Assembly: GCF_002093745.1 (NCBI RefSeq)
Contig: NZ_MTSB01000006.1
Location: 62,001-126,000, forward strand
Source: Pseudomonas graminis
GTDB lineage: Bacteria > Pseudomonadota > Gammaproteobacteria > Pseudomonadales > Pseudomonadaceae
DNA: 64,000 nucleotides
Direction: 5' to 3'
A model generated the notes under the pieces. The model did not search any database. It was not told the DNA's origin and saw nothing but the letters and a program-made list of their open reading frames with translations. Below are positions 8,953 to 18,485 of this stretch, piece by piece. The position numbers and the translations under genes are program-made. Position 1 is the first letter of the stretch. Each line of letters starts with the position of its first letter.

Positions 8953-10392
8953 ATGGATTATCACGACCCGTACTTTTTCGGTTATGTCATCGGCTTCATA
9001 CACCTGTTGGGCACAATCGCCGCCATTCATGCCTTGTTGACCGTACGCACTTCGCAAGGCGCCATCGCCTGGGCGATGCCGCTGCTGTTCATCCCCTACT
9101 TTACCTTGCTGCCTTACCTGATCTTCGGCCGCAGCTCATTCGACGCGTATATCAAGGCGCGCCGTGAAGCCAACAAGGAGATGCGCGCGGCCATCGGTAA
9201 CCTAAACTGGCGGCCCTGGATCGAGGAAGCGGTGGCGGCACGTCGCTCAGATGCCTACGCCACGCTGCGCGCGATGCCCAAACTGGGGAACATGCCAGCG
9301 CTGGCCAACAACAAGGTCAGGCTGCTGATCAATGGTGACGAAACGTTCGGCGCGATTTTTCAGGCGATCCGTGAGGCGAAGCAGACGATTCTGGTTCAGT
9401 TCTTCATCATTCACGACGATAAGCTGGGTCGTGAGCTGCAAACGCTGCTGCTTGAAAAAGCAGCTCAGGGGGTAGCGATCTTCGTGCTCTATGACCGTAT
9501 CGGCAGCCACGCATTGCCGTGGTCGTACATCGAGAAACTGCGCAACGGAGGCGTGCAGGTGAAGGCGTTTGCCACGCGAGGCGGCTGGCTCAACCGCTTC
9601 CAGATCAACTTCCGCAATCACCGCAAGATCGTGGTCGTCGACGGCCTCAAGGGCTATATGGGCGGGCATAACGTCGGCGACGAGTACATGGGCCTTAAAC
9701 CGCCGCTGGCGCCGTGGCGGGACACACATGTGGAAGCCATCGGCCCGGTGGTTGCCTGCCTGCAAGAGTCCTTCGCCGAAGACTGGTTCTGGGCAACCCG
9801 CGAGTTACCGCCACTGAGCCTGCCCGACGAGTTTCCGGAGGACGGTGTGCTCTGCCAATTGCTGACCACCGGGCCGGCCGATGCCCAGGAAACCTGCTCG
9901 CTGTTCTTCGTCGAAGCCATCCACGCTGCTGAAGAGCGCGTGTGGATCACCAGCCCTTACTTCATCCCTGACGAAGCAGTTACTGCGGCGCTGACCCTGG
10001 CGGTGCTGCGCGGTGTCGATGTGCGACTGCTGCTGCCGTCGCGTCCAGACCATTACGTGGTGTACGCCGCCTCCAGCCTCTACGCATTCGATGCCGTGCG
10101 CGCCGGCGTAAGAGTGTTTCGCTACGGCCCGGGGTTTCTGCACCAGAAGGTGGTGCTGGTGGACAACGAGATCACCGCAATCGGCAGCGCCAACCTCGAC
10201 AACCGCTCGTTCCGGCTCAACTTCGAGCTGATGTTGCTGACCGTGGACAGCGACTTCTCCAGCCAGGTCGAAGCCATGCTCACCGCCGACTTTGCCGTAG
10301 CACGAGAAATCTCCCTGCAGGAAAGCCACGAAACCCGACGCCTGCATCAACTGGGCATGCGCGTGGCCCGGCTGATTTCACCGATTTTGTAA
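8953..10392 (+). CDS. cls: Cardiolipin synthase A
   Basis: The ATG at 8953 gives 479 residues, the standard Pseudomonas ClsA length; a TTG three codons upstream sits closer to the GAGGAG ribosome site and is a possible alternative. Two N-terminal membrane helices precede two phospholipase D motifs: HRKIVVVDG (His223, Lys225, Asp230) and [10 protein letters not shown] in the C-terminal half, followed by [11 protein letters not shown]. The enzyme joins two phosphatidylglycerol molecules to cardiolipin at the inner membrane. It is convergent with the cyclopropane fatty acid synthase gene, another lipid-modifying enzyme. Confidence 0.95.
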   Translation: MDYHDPYFFGYVIGFIHLLGTIAAIHALLTVRTSQGAIAWAMPLLFIPYFTLLPYLIFGRSSFDAYIKARREANKEMRAAIGNLNWRPWIEEAVAARRSDAYATLRAMPKLGNMPALANNKVRLLINGDETFGAIFQAIREAKQTILVQFFIIHDDKLGRELQTLLLEKAAQGVAIFVLYDRIGSHALPWSYIEKLRNGGVQVKAFATRGGWLNRFQINFRNHRKIVVVDGLKGYMGGHNVGDEYMGLKPPLAPWRDTHVEAIGPVVACLQESFAEDWFWATRELPPLSLPDEFPEDGVLCQLLTTGPADAQETCSLFFVEAIHAAEERVWITSPYFIPDEAVTAALTLAVLRGVDVRLLLPSRPDHYVVYAASSLYAFDAVRAGVRVFRYGPGFLHQKVVLVDNEITAIGSANLDNRSFRLNFELMLLTVDSDFSSQVEAMLTADFAVAREISLQESHETRRLHQLGMRVARLISPIL

Positions 10393-10476
10393 GACCGCTG
10401 AGAGTGATATTCAGCCCTGACTGATTCTCTCGCTCGTGCGAAGGAAAGAGAGGTCGCCGGCTTCATCTATCAGGCA

Positions 10477-11664
10477 TCACCGATAAATATCCTCACGCGT
10501 CAATGGCAACCCTGTCGAGCCATCGGCGGAGGGTTTCACGGCCAGGATCTGATGCAGGTTGATCCAGCCCTTGGCGAAACCATAGGCACAGCCTGCCAGG
10601 TACAGACGCCAGATGCGCAAGGTGTGTTCGGGAACGATAGCGGCGGCTTCACTGAGCCGGGCTTCAAGGCGGGCGCTCCAGTGTTCCAGCGTTTTGGCGT
10701 AGTGCGGACGCAGGCTCTCAATGTCGACCACTTCCAGCCCGGCGTCGCTGAGGTGGGCGCTGATCATCGCCAGATGGGGCAGTTCGCCGTTGGGGAAGAC
10801 GTAGCGATCAATAAATTCTCCGGCACCGCGCCCCACCGGACGACCGTCGGTGTGCAGCGCTGTAATCCCGTGGTTCATGACCAGTCCGCCCTCCTTCACC
10901 GCGCCGAACAGGTAGTGCGTGTACAGCGGCAGGTTGGCATGCCCGACATGTTCGAACATGCCGACACTGACAACCTTGTCGAAGCGCGCATCCTGCGGCA
11001 GGTCGCGGTAATCGAGCAGTTGCAGGTCAACCTTGTCCTGCAACCCCTCGGCACGCACTCTTTCACGGGCAAACGTCAGTTGCTGCTGACTGAGGGTAAT
11101 GCCGAACACCTTCACGCCGTATTGCCGGGCGGCAAAGCGTGCCAGCCCGCCCCAGCCACAGCCGACGTCCAGCAGGTAGTCGCCGGGCTTGAGGCGAAGC
11201 TTGCGGCATAGATGATGAAATTTGTCCTGCTGTGCCTGCTCCAGCGACTCGCGGCCGGTCTTGAAATACGCACAGGAATAGACCATCTCTTGGTCGAGCC
11301 AGAGCTGATAGAAGTCGTTGGAAACATCGTAATGGTAGGCAATCGACGCAGCGTCGGTGTCTTTGTCGTGCCGGGCCCGTTCAGGAGAACCTGCGCTGTC
11401 GTCATCCTCTACCAGCGCATGAGTCAGTTCATCGCAGACGCGAACGACTTCGCTGATCGAGCCTTCCAGCTCCAGCCGTCCTTCAACAAAGGCGCTGCCC
11501 AGCAGACCGAGGCTGGGCTGAGTGAAGTCGGCCACCAGTTGCGGGTCTTTTATGATGATGGTGACGCTGGGCGCAGGGCCGAGGTCCATCTGATGCCCGT
11601 CCCAGAGCTTGAGCCGAAGCGGTAAATGCAGGTTCTGAAAGGCCGTTGGAAGTTGCGTAAGCAT
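10477..11664 (-). CDS. cfa: Cyclopropane-fatty-acyl-phospholipid synthase
   Basis: A 395-residue SAM-dependent methyltransferase of the CmaS family. An N-terminal lipid-binding region (SLGLLGSAFVEGRLELEGSI) precedes YHYDVSNDFYQLWLDQEMVY, the SAM motif YLLDVGCGWGGLARFAA, VVSVGMFEHVG and FIDRYVFPNGELPHL. It adds a methylene from SAM across double bonds of membrane phospholipid acyl chains, hardening membranes against acid and stationary-phase stress. It is convergent with cls and followed upstream by about 275 bases without a convincing gene before the P-type ATPase stop codon. Other pseudomonads carry more than one Cfa-type gene; this one could be a paralogue of the main enzyme. Confidence 0.9.
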   Translation of the reverse strand: MLTQLPTAFQNLHLPLRLKLWDGHQMDLGPAPSVTIIIKDPQLVADFTQPSLGLLGSAFVEGRLELEGSISEVVRVCDELTHALVEDDDSAGSPERARHDKDTDAASIAYHYDVSNDFYQLWLDQEMVYSCAYFKTGRESLEQAQQDKFHHLCRKLRLKPGDYLLDVGCGWGGLARFAARQYGVKVFGITLSQQQLTFARERVRAEGLQDKVDLQLLDYRDLPQDARFDKVVSVGMFEHVGHANLPLYTHYLFGAVKEGGLVMNHGITALHTDGRPVGRGAGEFIDRYVFPNGELPHLAMISAHLSDAGLEVVDIESLRPHYAKTLEHWSARLEARLSEAAAIVPEHTLRIWRLYLAGCAYGFAKGWINLHQILAVKPSADGSTGLPLTREDIYR

Positions 11665-11939
11665 TCAAAATCACCCCCTTATCCAGAAACTCATAAAGAG
11701 TTATCCAGCAAAGCCCTCTGCTAGAGGGCCGAGAAAGGCTATTGGCGACGGCAGAACTGCGATGAATCGACTTCGGGGGAACAGCCCTGTGCCCACTGAT
11801 TCGAGCCGGGTAATAGCCAGAATTTGGATCACACACTGAAAAGTAGCGCTTAATCTGTAACAGAACGCTTCAAAGCTCAAGCCATTTTCCACCTGGATCA
11901 GGATCGCTGGCTTGAGCCCCGGTGCAACACCTAAAACGC

Positions 11940-13865
11940 TCAAAGCTTGAGCAATGGCTCTTGAAAGCGCAGCAACCGCCCGGCATTACCCAACACCAGT
12001 AACGTGCTGAGATTGTGCAGAATAGCTGCGACCATCGCACCCGCTGCGCCGAGCAGACCGAAGGCAGCCAGTGCGACGATCGCCAGCGTCCAGCCCAGCC
12101 CGATGATGACGTTGACCTGCAACGTCTGACGGCACTGACGGCTGAGTCGCACGCACGTGCCCAGTCGACGCAAGTCACTGCCAATCAGCACGATGTCGGC
12201 AGATGCCAAGGCGATGTCCGCCCCGCCCGCCCCCATCGCAACGCCCACCACACCGGCCTTGAGGGCCAGCGAATCGTTGACGCCGTCGCCCACCACCATA
12301 GGCCGGAAACCACTGGCGATTTCCCCCATGACACGGTTGAGTTTGTCTTCCGGCAACGCCTGCGCCTGAATGTCGGCGATGCCGATTTCACGAGCCAGAT
12401 TATCGGCCACGCTTTGCCGATCACCGGTCAGCAGCAATTGTCGGCCCAGACCCAACTCACGCAGCTCGAGCAGCGCGGCTTGCGCTTCCGGCTTGACGCT
12501 GTCGGCCAGCAGCAACCAGGCCAGAAAAACACCGTCCAGGGATAACCCGGCCAACGGGCCGTCATGTGCGGGCACGGCAGGCGTGGCTATACCGAGCTGT
12601 TCAAAAAGCTCCGGTCGGCCCAAGGCAGCTTCACCGTGGTCGGTCAACGCCACGACACCCAACCCCTGGCGCTCACGGGTATCGGTCAATGGCAGCAATT
12701 GGTGGCTCTCCACAAGCCCGGCCAGTGCCCGGCTGACCGGGTGACTGCTGGCCGAACCCAGGCTTGCCGCCAGCGCCAGCCATTGGGGATGCTCCGGGCC
12801 GTCTGCCTGCACCGACTGCAAACGCAGGCGACCGAATGTCAGGGTGCCGGTCTTGTCCACCACCAGCGACGTCAGGTCGGCCAGCTCTTCAAGAAACGCC
12901 GAGCTACGGATCAGAATCCCGTGCCGCGCCGCCACGGCAATGCCTGCGATGGCGGTAGCCGGCGCCGAGAGCACCAGCGCACACGGGCACGCCGCTACCA
13001 GCACGGCAAGCATCGCCTGCGCGTCCTGGGTGATGAACCATGTCAGCGCCGCAATCAGCAATACCAGCACCATGTAGCTGCCTGCGTAGCGCTCCAGAAG
13101 ACGCGTGATCGGCGGCTTGGAGCGTTCGGCACTCTGCATCAGCGCGATCACCTTGCCCAGCGTGGACTGATCGCCGATGCGGGTGACTTCGATACGCAGC
13201 AGGCCATCCAGGTTGATCGCACCACCAAACACCTCGACCCCGATGCTGGCTTCCAGCGGCACCGACTCTCCGGTAATGGAAGAGGTATCGAGGCTCGCCT
13301 GACCGGACAACACCCGACCATCTGCCGGGACCCGGTCGCCCGCACGGACTTCAACCTGATCGCCGGCCTTGAGCGTGGCGTTATCGACCTCGCGAATGCT
13401 GCCATCTGCACTCAGTAAACGAGCCTGGCTGCGTGTCAGGCGGCCCAAGGCTTCGATGGCCTCTTGAGAACCGATCACGCTGCGTTCTTCCAGCACATGC
13501 CCGAAGATCATGATGATGGGCAGCAACGCAGCGGTCATCAGATCGCCCGTGGCCCAGGCGCCCAGCATTGCCAGTGCGATGAGTTGATCGGTGATGCCGT
13601 GCAGGCTCGGATGCCGCAGGCTGTGCCAACCGGCGCTGATCACCGGAATTGCCACCAGCAGTGACGCAGCGCCCAGCAGCAACTGGCTAACACCGGTCTG
13701 TTCCGGGGAAAAGAAACGCCAGATCAGACCCAGCCCCAACAACCCCAACGCCAACATCGCCAGGGTCAGTTGCCGGGCTGCGCTGCGCTGCTCCGCGTTG
13801 CTCAACAGGCTGACAGCCGCCTCGGGTCTGGCGGCGTCATGGGTGTGAACGGCTTCGCCACTCAT
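11940..13865 (-). CDS. CPx (P1B) heavy-metal P-type ATPase without N-terminal metal-binding domain
   Basis: A 641-residue P1B ATPase. Landmarks: actuator loop DTSSITGESVPLE (TGES 198-201), transmembrane CPC at 293-295 (VAACPCALVLSAPATAI), phosphorylation site VVDKTGTLTFG (Asp337), SSHPVSRALAG nucleotide-domain HP motif, and hinge VVGDGVNDSLALKAG. There is no N-terminal CxxC HMA domain. The last helix reads VAAILHNLSTLLVLGN, which has neither the Asp of ZntA-type zinc pumps nor the Met/Ser pattern of copper pumps and resembles the His-containing helix of P1B-4 and CtpC-like pumps, so the substrate is uncertain. Its ATG overlaps the upstream HflC-like stop by four bases. It is the last gene of a Zur-box-preceded operon with three SPFH proteins. 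Confidence 0.88.
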   Translation of the reverse strand: MSGEAVHTHDAARPEAAVSLLSNAEQRSAARQLTLAMLALGLLGLGLIWRFFSPEQTGVSQLLLGAASLLVAIPVISAGWHSLRHPSLHGITDQLIALAMLGAWATGDLMTAALLPIIMIFGHVLEERSVIGSQEAIEALGRLTRSQARLLSADGSIREVDNATLKAGDQVEVRAGDRVPADGRVLSGQASLDTSSITGESVPLEASIGVEVFGGAINLDGLLRIEVTRIGDQSTLGKVIALMQSAERSKPPITRLLERYAGSYMVLVLLIAALTWFITQDAQAMLAVLVAACPCALVLSAPATAIAGIAVAARHGILIRSSAFLEELADLTSLVVDKTGTLTFGRLRLQSVQADGPEHPQWLALAASLGSASSHPVSRALAGLVESHQLLPLTDTRERQGLGVVALTDHGEAALGRPELFEQLGIATPAVPAHDGPLAGLSLDGVFLAWLLLADSVKPEAQAALLELRELGLGRQLLLTGDRQSVADNLAREIGIADIQAQALPEDKLNRVMGEIASGFRPMVVGDGVNDSLALKAGVVGVAMGAGGADIALASADIVLIGSDLRRLGTCVRLSRQCRQTLQVNVIIGLGWTLAIVALAAFGLLGAAGAMVAAILHNLSTLLVLGNAGRLLRFQEPLLKL

Positions 13866-14920
13866 TGCGGTGCTCCCTGAATGATCAGGCGGGAATCGTC
13901 TTTGGGATCGACGGTGGTGACCGAACCGGCCTGGCGCAGAATGCCCGGCACGCGTTCTCGGTACAGGCGCTGCATCAGGCCCGGGTCGCTGCGGTTCTGG
14001 GCCGACTCCGACAAACTGACTACGGTGGCCGTGTCGGCCTGAGCCTTGGCCAGCCGCTCCGACGCCTGAGCGTGAGCCACTTGCAGGGTTCGATCCGCTT
14101 GCTGATTGGCCGTCTGGGTCAGTTTTTCGGCGTCAGTGCGGGCGTTGGCCACGGCCTGATCCGCCTGCTGACTGGCCGTCAACACGGCATTGAATGCGTT
14201 GACCGCCGAGGTCGGCAGGCTCGACTGCACGTCGACCCGTGCGACCTCAAGGCCGATGCCCATGCCGGTTGCATCGAGTTCCGCCAGGCGCTGATTGATA
14301 CCGCGAACCAGATCGCCGCGCAGCCGTTCACGGCGTTCGGCGGCCTGACTGTCAGCGCTGATCAGCTCGGGCCGGGCCACCAGAATGGTGTCCAGGTCCC
14401 GCGCGGCAGTCAGCGACACGGCGCTGCGATTGACCAGTCGGTCCAGCGCGGGCAGCACGTGATCGCCCTGCAAGACAAAGGCCCTTGGGTCAGTCACTTT
14501 GTAGAACACGGTTACATCCAGTTGCACGACGCCCGCATCGCCGGTCAACAGAAAACCCGACCCCGCCAGTGCATCGCTCATCGGAGCCGACAGGGTCGCA
14601 ATCTCATCTGCTTTCAACGCAGCAGGCGAGCGCAGCAAGGTTTCCACCCGACGCTCGATCACGCGGTCAGCCGAGGGCAGCAACACCACCTGTTCAAACG
14701 GTTGCGGCCAGGCGGTCAGCAGGCCGGCGTTCTGCACCCGCTCAAGCGCACCGAAACGCATGACCACTGCACGGTTTTGCGGATCGATTTCTCGTACGTT
14801 TGACGTCACCCAGCCAAGCGCCGCCAGCAAGGTCACGCCGTACAACCCGATAAACGCCAGACGACTGGCCTGCAACCACGGGCTATTCACCGTCGGCCGT
14901 TGCGCCACTGGCTCGCTCAT
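13862..14920 (-). CDS. HflC-like SPFH/Band 7 protein
   Basis: A 352-residue protein with one N-terminal transmembrane helix (LAFIGLYGVTLLAALGWV) followed by an SPFH domain (EIDPQNRAVVMRFGALERV, then DVTVFYKVTDPRAFVLQG and DLVRGINQRLAELDATGMGI) and an Ala/Gln-rich coiled coil. The C-terminal tail includes LMQRLYRERVPGILRQAG. HflC-type proteins form large membrane assemblies with HflK that gate FtsH proteolysis or organise lipid domains. This copy is not in the usual hfq-hflX-hflKC cluster; it overlaps the His-rich HflK-like gene upstream and the ATPase downstream by four bases each, so a dedicated role with the metal pump is inferred. Confidence 0.85.
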   Translation of the reverse strand: MSEPVAQRPTVNSPWLQASRLAFIGLYGVTLLAALGWVTSNVREIDPQNRAVVMRFGALERVQNAGLLTAWPQPFEQVVLLPSADRVIERRVETLLRSPAALKADEIATLSAPMSDALAGSGFLLTGDAGVVQLDVTVFYKVTDPRAFVLQGDHVLPALDRLVNRSAVSLTAARDLDTILVARPELISADSQAAERRERLRGDLVRGINQRLAELDATGMGIGLEVARVDVQSSLPTSAVNAFNAVLTASQQADQAVANARTDAEKLTQTANQQADRTLQVAHAQASERLAKAQADTATVVSLSESAQNRSDPGLMQRLYRERVPGILRQAGSVTTVDPKDDSRLIIQGAPQ

Positions 14921-15954
14921 GGCTGTGTTCCGCTCTTGCCGTCCAGCGTCGGCGGGCCGTCGACCAGCACGCGGAACGGCGCGGCGTCGGTCCGCAGAAT
15001 CAGGCGAGTGCCCGGCGTGACGATGGTGCCGAGTGTGTCCAGCGAGCGCAGCAGGTTATACAACTGTGGCGAACCGGCGTAAGCACGGCCATAAATCTGC
15101 GCGGCCTCGACGCGTGATTGCGCCTCGATATCGGCGGCCTTGACCGTGGCATCCGCTTCAACGATGCGCGCATCGCGCTCAGCCGCCGAGCGTATCTGCG
15201 CCGCCTCGCGCTTGCCCACGGCTGTGCGCTCGGTGGCGATGGTTTCTCGCTCGGCGCGCATGCGGTCCACCGTGGCGTTGAGGGTCACCGACGGCAGGGT
15301 CAGACGCTCGACGCCGACTTGCAGCACGCGCACACCGTAGGTCGCCAGCAGCTGCTGATCGATCTGCTGGCGCAGCTGGTTTTCAAAAGCCGTGATGTTT
15401 ACTTTGCTGGCGTCGGTATTCACCAGGCTGGACAGGTCGAAGCTGCTCGCCGTGGTCTCCAGCGCCGAGCCGACAAAAGTACGGATCTGCCTGGCGGCCT
15501 CGTCAGGCTGGTTCTGCACGGCGCGCATGAAGCGCTGCACATTGGCCGCATCGCCCTGCACCTGCCACGCCACATAGGCCTGAACGATGATGCGCAGACC
15601 GTCGCGGGTGCCGACATCCTGCAAGCCACTGGACGTGGTGCGCAGGCGCAGATCCACCGGGATGGTCGCCTCGAACGGCGCAGGCCAGCGCCAGTTCAAG
15701 CCCGGCTCCAGCAGAACGCGGGACGGATTACCGAAGCGTGTCACCACCGTGGCCTCGCCCGAACGTACCTGTACGAGGCTGGCGGCGGCGATGGCAAAGG
15801 CGATCAGCACGGCGGCCAGACTTGCCCGTCGCCATGGGAAGCTCGCCGGTCCGGCGGCTTCGTGATGATGATGGTGATGCCCATGACCGCCATGCCCGTG
15901 ACTGTCGTGGCCTTCGTGGTCGCTGTGATCGTGATGATGATGAAACAGACTCAA
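14917..15954 (-). CDS. HflK-like SPFH protein with His-rich N-terminus
   Basis: A 345-residue SPFH protein. Residues 5-31 contain 16 His residues with Asp, Gly and Ser between them, a probable cytoplasmic metal-binding tail. One transmembrane helix (ASLAAVLIAFAIAAASLVQV) is followed by the SPFH domain: SGEATVVTRFGNPSRVLLEP, GLNWRWPAPFEATIPVDLRL, then QAYVAWQVQGDAANVQRFMR and an Ala/Glu-rich coiled coil. The protein probably hetero-oligomerises with the HflC-like product of the next gene. The His tail is not part of standard HflK and fits the Zur-like box ahead of the operon. Twelve bases separate it from the upstream gene. Confidence 0.85.
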   Translation of the reverse strand: MSLFHHHHDHSDHEGHDSHGHGGHGHHHHHHEAAGPASFPWRRASLAAVLIAFAIAAASLVQVRSGEATVVTRFGNPSRVLLEPGLNWRWPAPFEATIPVDLRLRTTSSGLQDVGTRDGLRIIVQAYVAWQVQGDAANVQRFMRAVQNQPDEAARQIRTFVGSALETTASSFDLSSLVNTDASKVNITAFENQLRQQIDQQLLATYGVRVLQVGVERLTLPSVTLNATVDRMRAERETIATERTAVGKREAAQIRSAAERDARIVEADATVKAADIEAQSRVEAAQIYGRAYAGSPQLYNLLRSLDTLGTIVTPGTRLILRTDAAPFRVLVDGPPTLDGKSGTQP

Positions 15955-15965
15955 GGGACGACTCC

Positions 15966-17912
15966 TTACTGAACGGCTTTACGCGGCGCCGTTGGGTCTG
16001 CCGGTGGGGTGAAAGAACGCAGGTCGATGGTCGGCGCGTTATCGCCGCCCAGACGGTGATCCAGTATCAACAGCTTGGCGTTGCCCAGCCCTTCGGTGAG
16101 TTGCGCCAGGTATTGCTCAAGCAGGAAGGCCTGCCCGGCCTTGGCGTAGGCCTGGCGCTCGGCGCTGAAACGCAGGTCTGCGCCTTGCGCCGTAGCCATC
16201 ACCTCACGCGCACCGGCTGTGGCCTGATCGCGGGCGACGCTGGCATTGAGCTGAGCCTGATTGGCCTTGTCGCTGGCCGCTCCGCGCTCGCGGGCTATCA
16301 ACGCCTGCGCGCCGATCTGCGCAGCCTGCACGCCGTGATAAGCATTGGCTGCGCCGGCTGGCGGGTGAATCGCCTCGACCACCGTGGCGAGCAGCTCGAC
16401 GCCGCTGTCCAGACGCTTCAAGTCAGCCTGCACGGCCTTGCCAATGTCATCGGCCAAGCCGCTGCGCTGCTCGCCGAGCAGTTCATCGAGCGTGCGCGAT
16501 GCAAAGTCATGCACAAGAACCCGACTGGCCGTGCTGCGAATCAGGGCTGGAATATCGGCGCTGTTGTAGGTCGAGGCCATCGCTGCCGAGTCCGTCAGGC
16601 CGATGCGATAGACGAAACGCACGTCCATGTTGACGATCTGAAAGCTCTGCTTGTCGCCGGCACTGCTGGCAATGACTTGGGATTTTTCGTTGATATGGCT
16701 GGCATCCCACAAACGGTTGGCGCTGTTCGGTGGCGGCCCTTCAGCCGGGTCCAGTATCTGCTCCGCAGCGTCGGCTGCGGAGACACTGGTCGCCAGCTCG
16801 TGAATCACGCCGTTTTCCACCGCCAGAACACGCCCGAACGGCCACGGCAGGCCTGCATGCAGCCCAGGCCCGAAGACCTCGACCGGCTTGCCGAAGCGCT
16901 CATAGATGCCTCGCCCCTGCATCGGTATTTCATGCACCCCGCTCAACGCCCAGCCCAATGCGGCCACGACAGCCAGCACCGGCAAAAAGGCGCGGCGCAT
17001 GTAGGTAAAGGCCCAGATCTGACGCAGATCAATGCCAAAGCGATTGTGCAGTTCGTGCTGCAAGGCCATGAGCGGACGTGGCGGCCAGCGCAACAGGTCA
17101 GCGATAAAACTGCTGGCCAGCAGACGCGGCTCGATACGAGGATTACGCGGGCTGAAGACCGACAAGGCCGCACGCAACAGGAACTCGAGTGCGACGCCCA
17201 TAGGCAGCAGGCCGGTCAGAACGGCCAGTCGCACAGGCCAGACTCTGTCGGCGCTGGCGAAGAACAGACACAGCGCGCCGATCAACATCACGGCAATGGT
17301 CATGCGGAACAGTTGCGCCAGCGGTCCGGCTTCCGGCGACTGGCCCGCCGGCTCGCTACTCAATTGCCGCTCGATGACCAGCAGTCCGAACGCCAGCAGC
17401 AACATCACGCTACCCGCCAGGCTGCTCATCGCCGAGAGCTCCGTGCCGAGCAGCACCAGGTTCCAGAAGGCACGAATGACGATCAATGCCAGCACCGCCC
17501 AGCCCGCAAGCCACAGCGTCGATGAGCCGATGTGCCTGATCAGCGCCTCACCCGAATCGCTCAGCCGGGTCAGCAGGCGCTCGTACCAGCCGCCTTCATC
17601 AGGAAGCTGCGCGGCCTCAGCCGGTTCACCGTTGACGAATGCGCTCAACGCACGCGCCCGCCACATGGCCACGTGCCTGGCCGACTGCAACGCTGCGGTC
17701 AGCAACAGCAGCGCGGCCGCCGCATTGCCCAACACGGCCATCCACAGGGAGCCAGGAGAAAACAGATCGATGGACAGCGCCAGCAACAGCCCGAAGGCGC
17801 CTGCGCCACCGGTCAGGTACATCAACCGCCCAAGGCGTTTGACCTGCTGCATCGCCATTTGAAAACGCGGCAGGCCTTCCAGGCCTGCATGCTCATCCAG
17901 ATCAACCCGCAT
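15966..17912 (-). CDS. Polytopic SPFH/HflK-like protein, first gene of metal-linked operon
   Basis: A 648-residue protein from the ATG at 17912 (a TTG one codon upstream also opens the frame). The N-terminal half has about six hydrophobic helices (for example GGAGAFGLLLALSIDLF, TLWLAGWAVLALIVIRAFW, LAGSVMLLLAFGLLVIE, MTIAVMLIGALCLFF), which HflK proteins lack. Another helix near residue 315 leads into an SPFH domain (IPMQGRGIYERFGKPVEVF, GPGLHAGLPWPFGRV, NMDVRFVYRIGLTDSAA, ASRVLVHDF) and an Ala-rich coiled coil. The fused polytopic module may dock the SPFH cage to the ATPase encoded three genes on. A Zur-like palindrome lies 78 bases upstream. Function is not described to my knowledge. Confidence 0.8.
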   Translation of the reverse strand: MRVDLDEHAGLEGLPRFQMAMQQVKRLGRLMYLTGGAGAFGLLLALSIDLFSPGSLWMAVLGNAAAALLLLTAALQSARHVAMWRARALSAFVNGEPAEAAQLPDEGGWYERLLTRLSDSGEALIRHIGSSTLWLAGWAVLALIVIRAFWNLVLLGTELSAMSSLAGSVMLLLAFGLLVIERQLSSEPAGQSPEAGPLAQLFRMTIAVMLIGALCLFFASADRVWPVRLAVLTGLLPMGVALEFLLRAALSVFSPRNPRIEPRLLASSFIADLLRWPPRPLMALQHELHNRFGIDLRQIWAFTYMRRAFLPVLAVVAALGWALSGVHEIPMQGRGIYERFGKPVEVFGPGLHAGLPWPFGRVLAVENGVIHELATSVSAADAAEQILDPAEGPPPNSANRLWDASHINEKSQVIASSAGDKQSFQIVNMDVRFVYRIGLTDSAAMASTYNSADIPALIRSTASRVLVHDFASRTLDELLGEQRSGLADDIGKAVQADLKRLDSGVELLATVVEAIHPPAGAANAYHGVQAAQIGAQALIARERGAASDKANQAQLNASVARDQATAGAREVMATAQGADLRFSAERQAYAKAGQAFLLEQYLAQLTEGLGNAKLLILDHRLGGDNAPTIDLRSFTPPADPTAPRKAVQ

Positions 17913-17989
17913 CAACTACCCCGGAACCCACTGATTATTACCCTGTGACAGAGCCCTGCTTTGGCATGAGAACGCCAGCGCATCATAGC

Positions 17990-18002
17990 GTTACGATATA
18001 AC
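17990..18002. promoter_or_regulatory. Zur-like operator upstream of SPFH/P-type ATPase operon
   Basis: GTTACGATATAAC matches the Zur core at 10 of 12 defined positions, with an intact TATAAC half. It lies 78 bases upstream of the ATG at 17912, in the only sizeable intergenic space ahead of the four-gene operon, and about 480 bases from divergent opgD. Confidence 0.55.
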
Positions 18003-18485
18003 ACGCAGAGTGAAACTTTCGTCAGGACTATTCGCTGAACGAATGCAATATAGCGGTAATAACGCAGCCTGCTGTAAGCGGACGCTCGGGCCGCAATTGT
18101 GCATCGGCACCCGAATAAACCCGAAAACGGACAAACTCCCTCGGCACGAACGCCAGCAAAATGGTTGCTGAATATTGCGTAGCGGAATTAATTCTCGATG
18201 CCCGTAGGAGATTCCGCCTCAATCAGCCATTCGCCCCCGGCTCGTCTGGAAGCCTTGAGCGGCGCGGCGATGGACGAATCCGGCCAGCCGCCAACTGCCT
18301 GAAATTCGCCCTTTTTTGCAGCGTTGCGCCGTAATCATTGCGCGTGAAAGGCATTTTTTTTCGGCCGATTTCCGAACCGGATCTCGTCTTTGTTATCTGT
18401 TGTGGGTAGTTTGCGTTCGGCAAGGAGTCGTTGGCGCGCCATTTTTTGTGCAGGACGCACAGAATTACTCAGAGGCTTCACCCTT
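18003..18485. other. Intergenic region upstream of opgD
   Basis: About 480 bases without a convincing gene; the short frames on both strands show no family features. It must hold the promoters of opgD and of the divergent SPFH operon. No ribosome site of note beyond GAGGCTTCACCCTT just before opgD was seen. Confidence 0.5.

Noticed and set aside
11701..11943. 80-codon minus-strand frame after the ATPase gene, overlapping its stop
   Set aside because: No ribosome site, no recognisable domain, and sequence unlike a coding region; the gap 11665-11939 is best left as non-coding.
15738..17525. 595-codon plus-strand frame opposite the SPFH operon
   Set aside because: Long open antisense frame caused by high GC; the minus-strand genes have clear domains.
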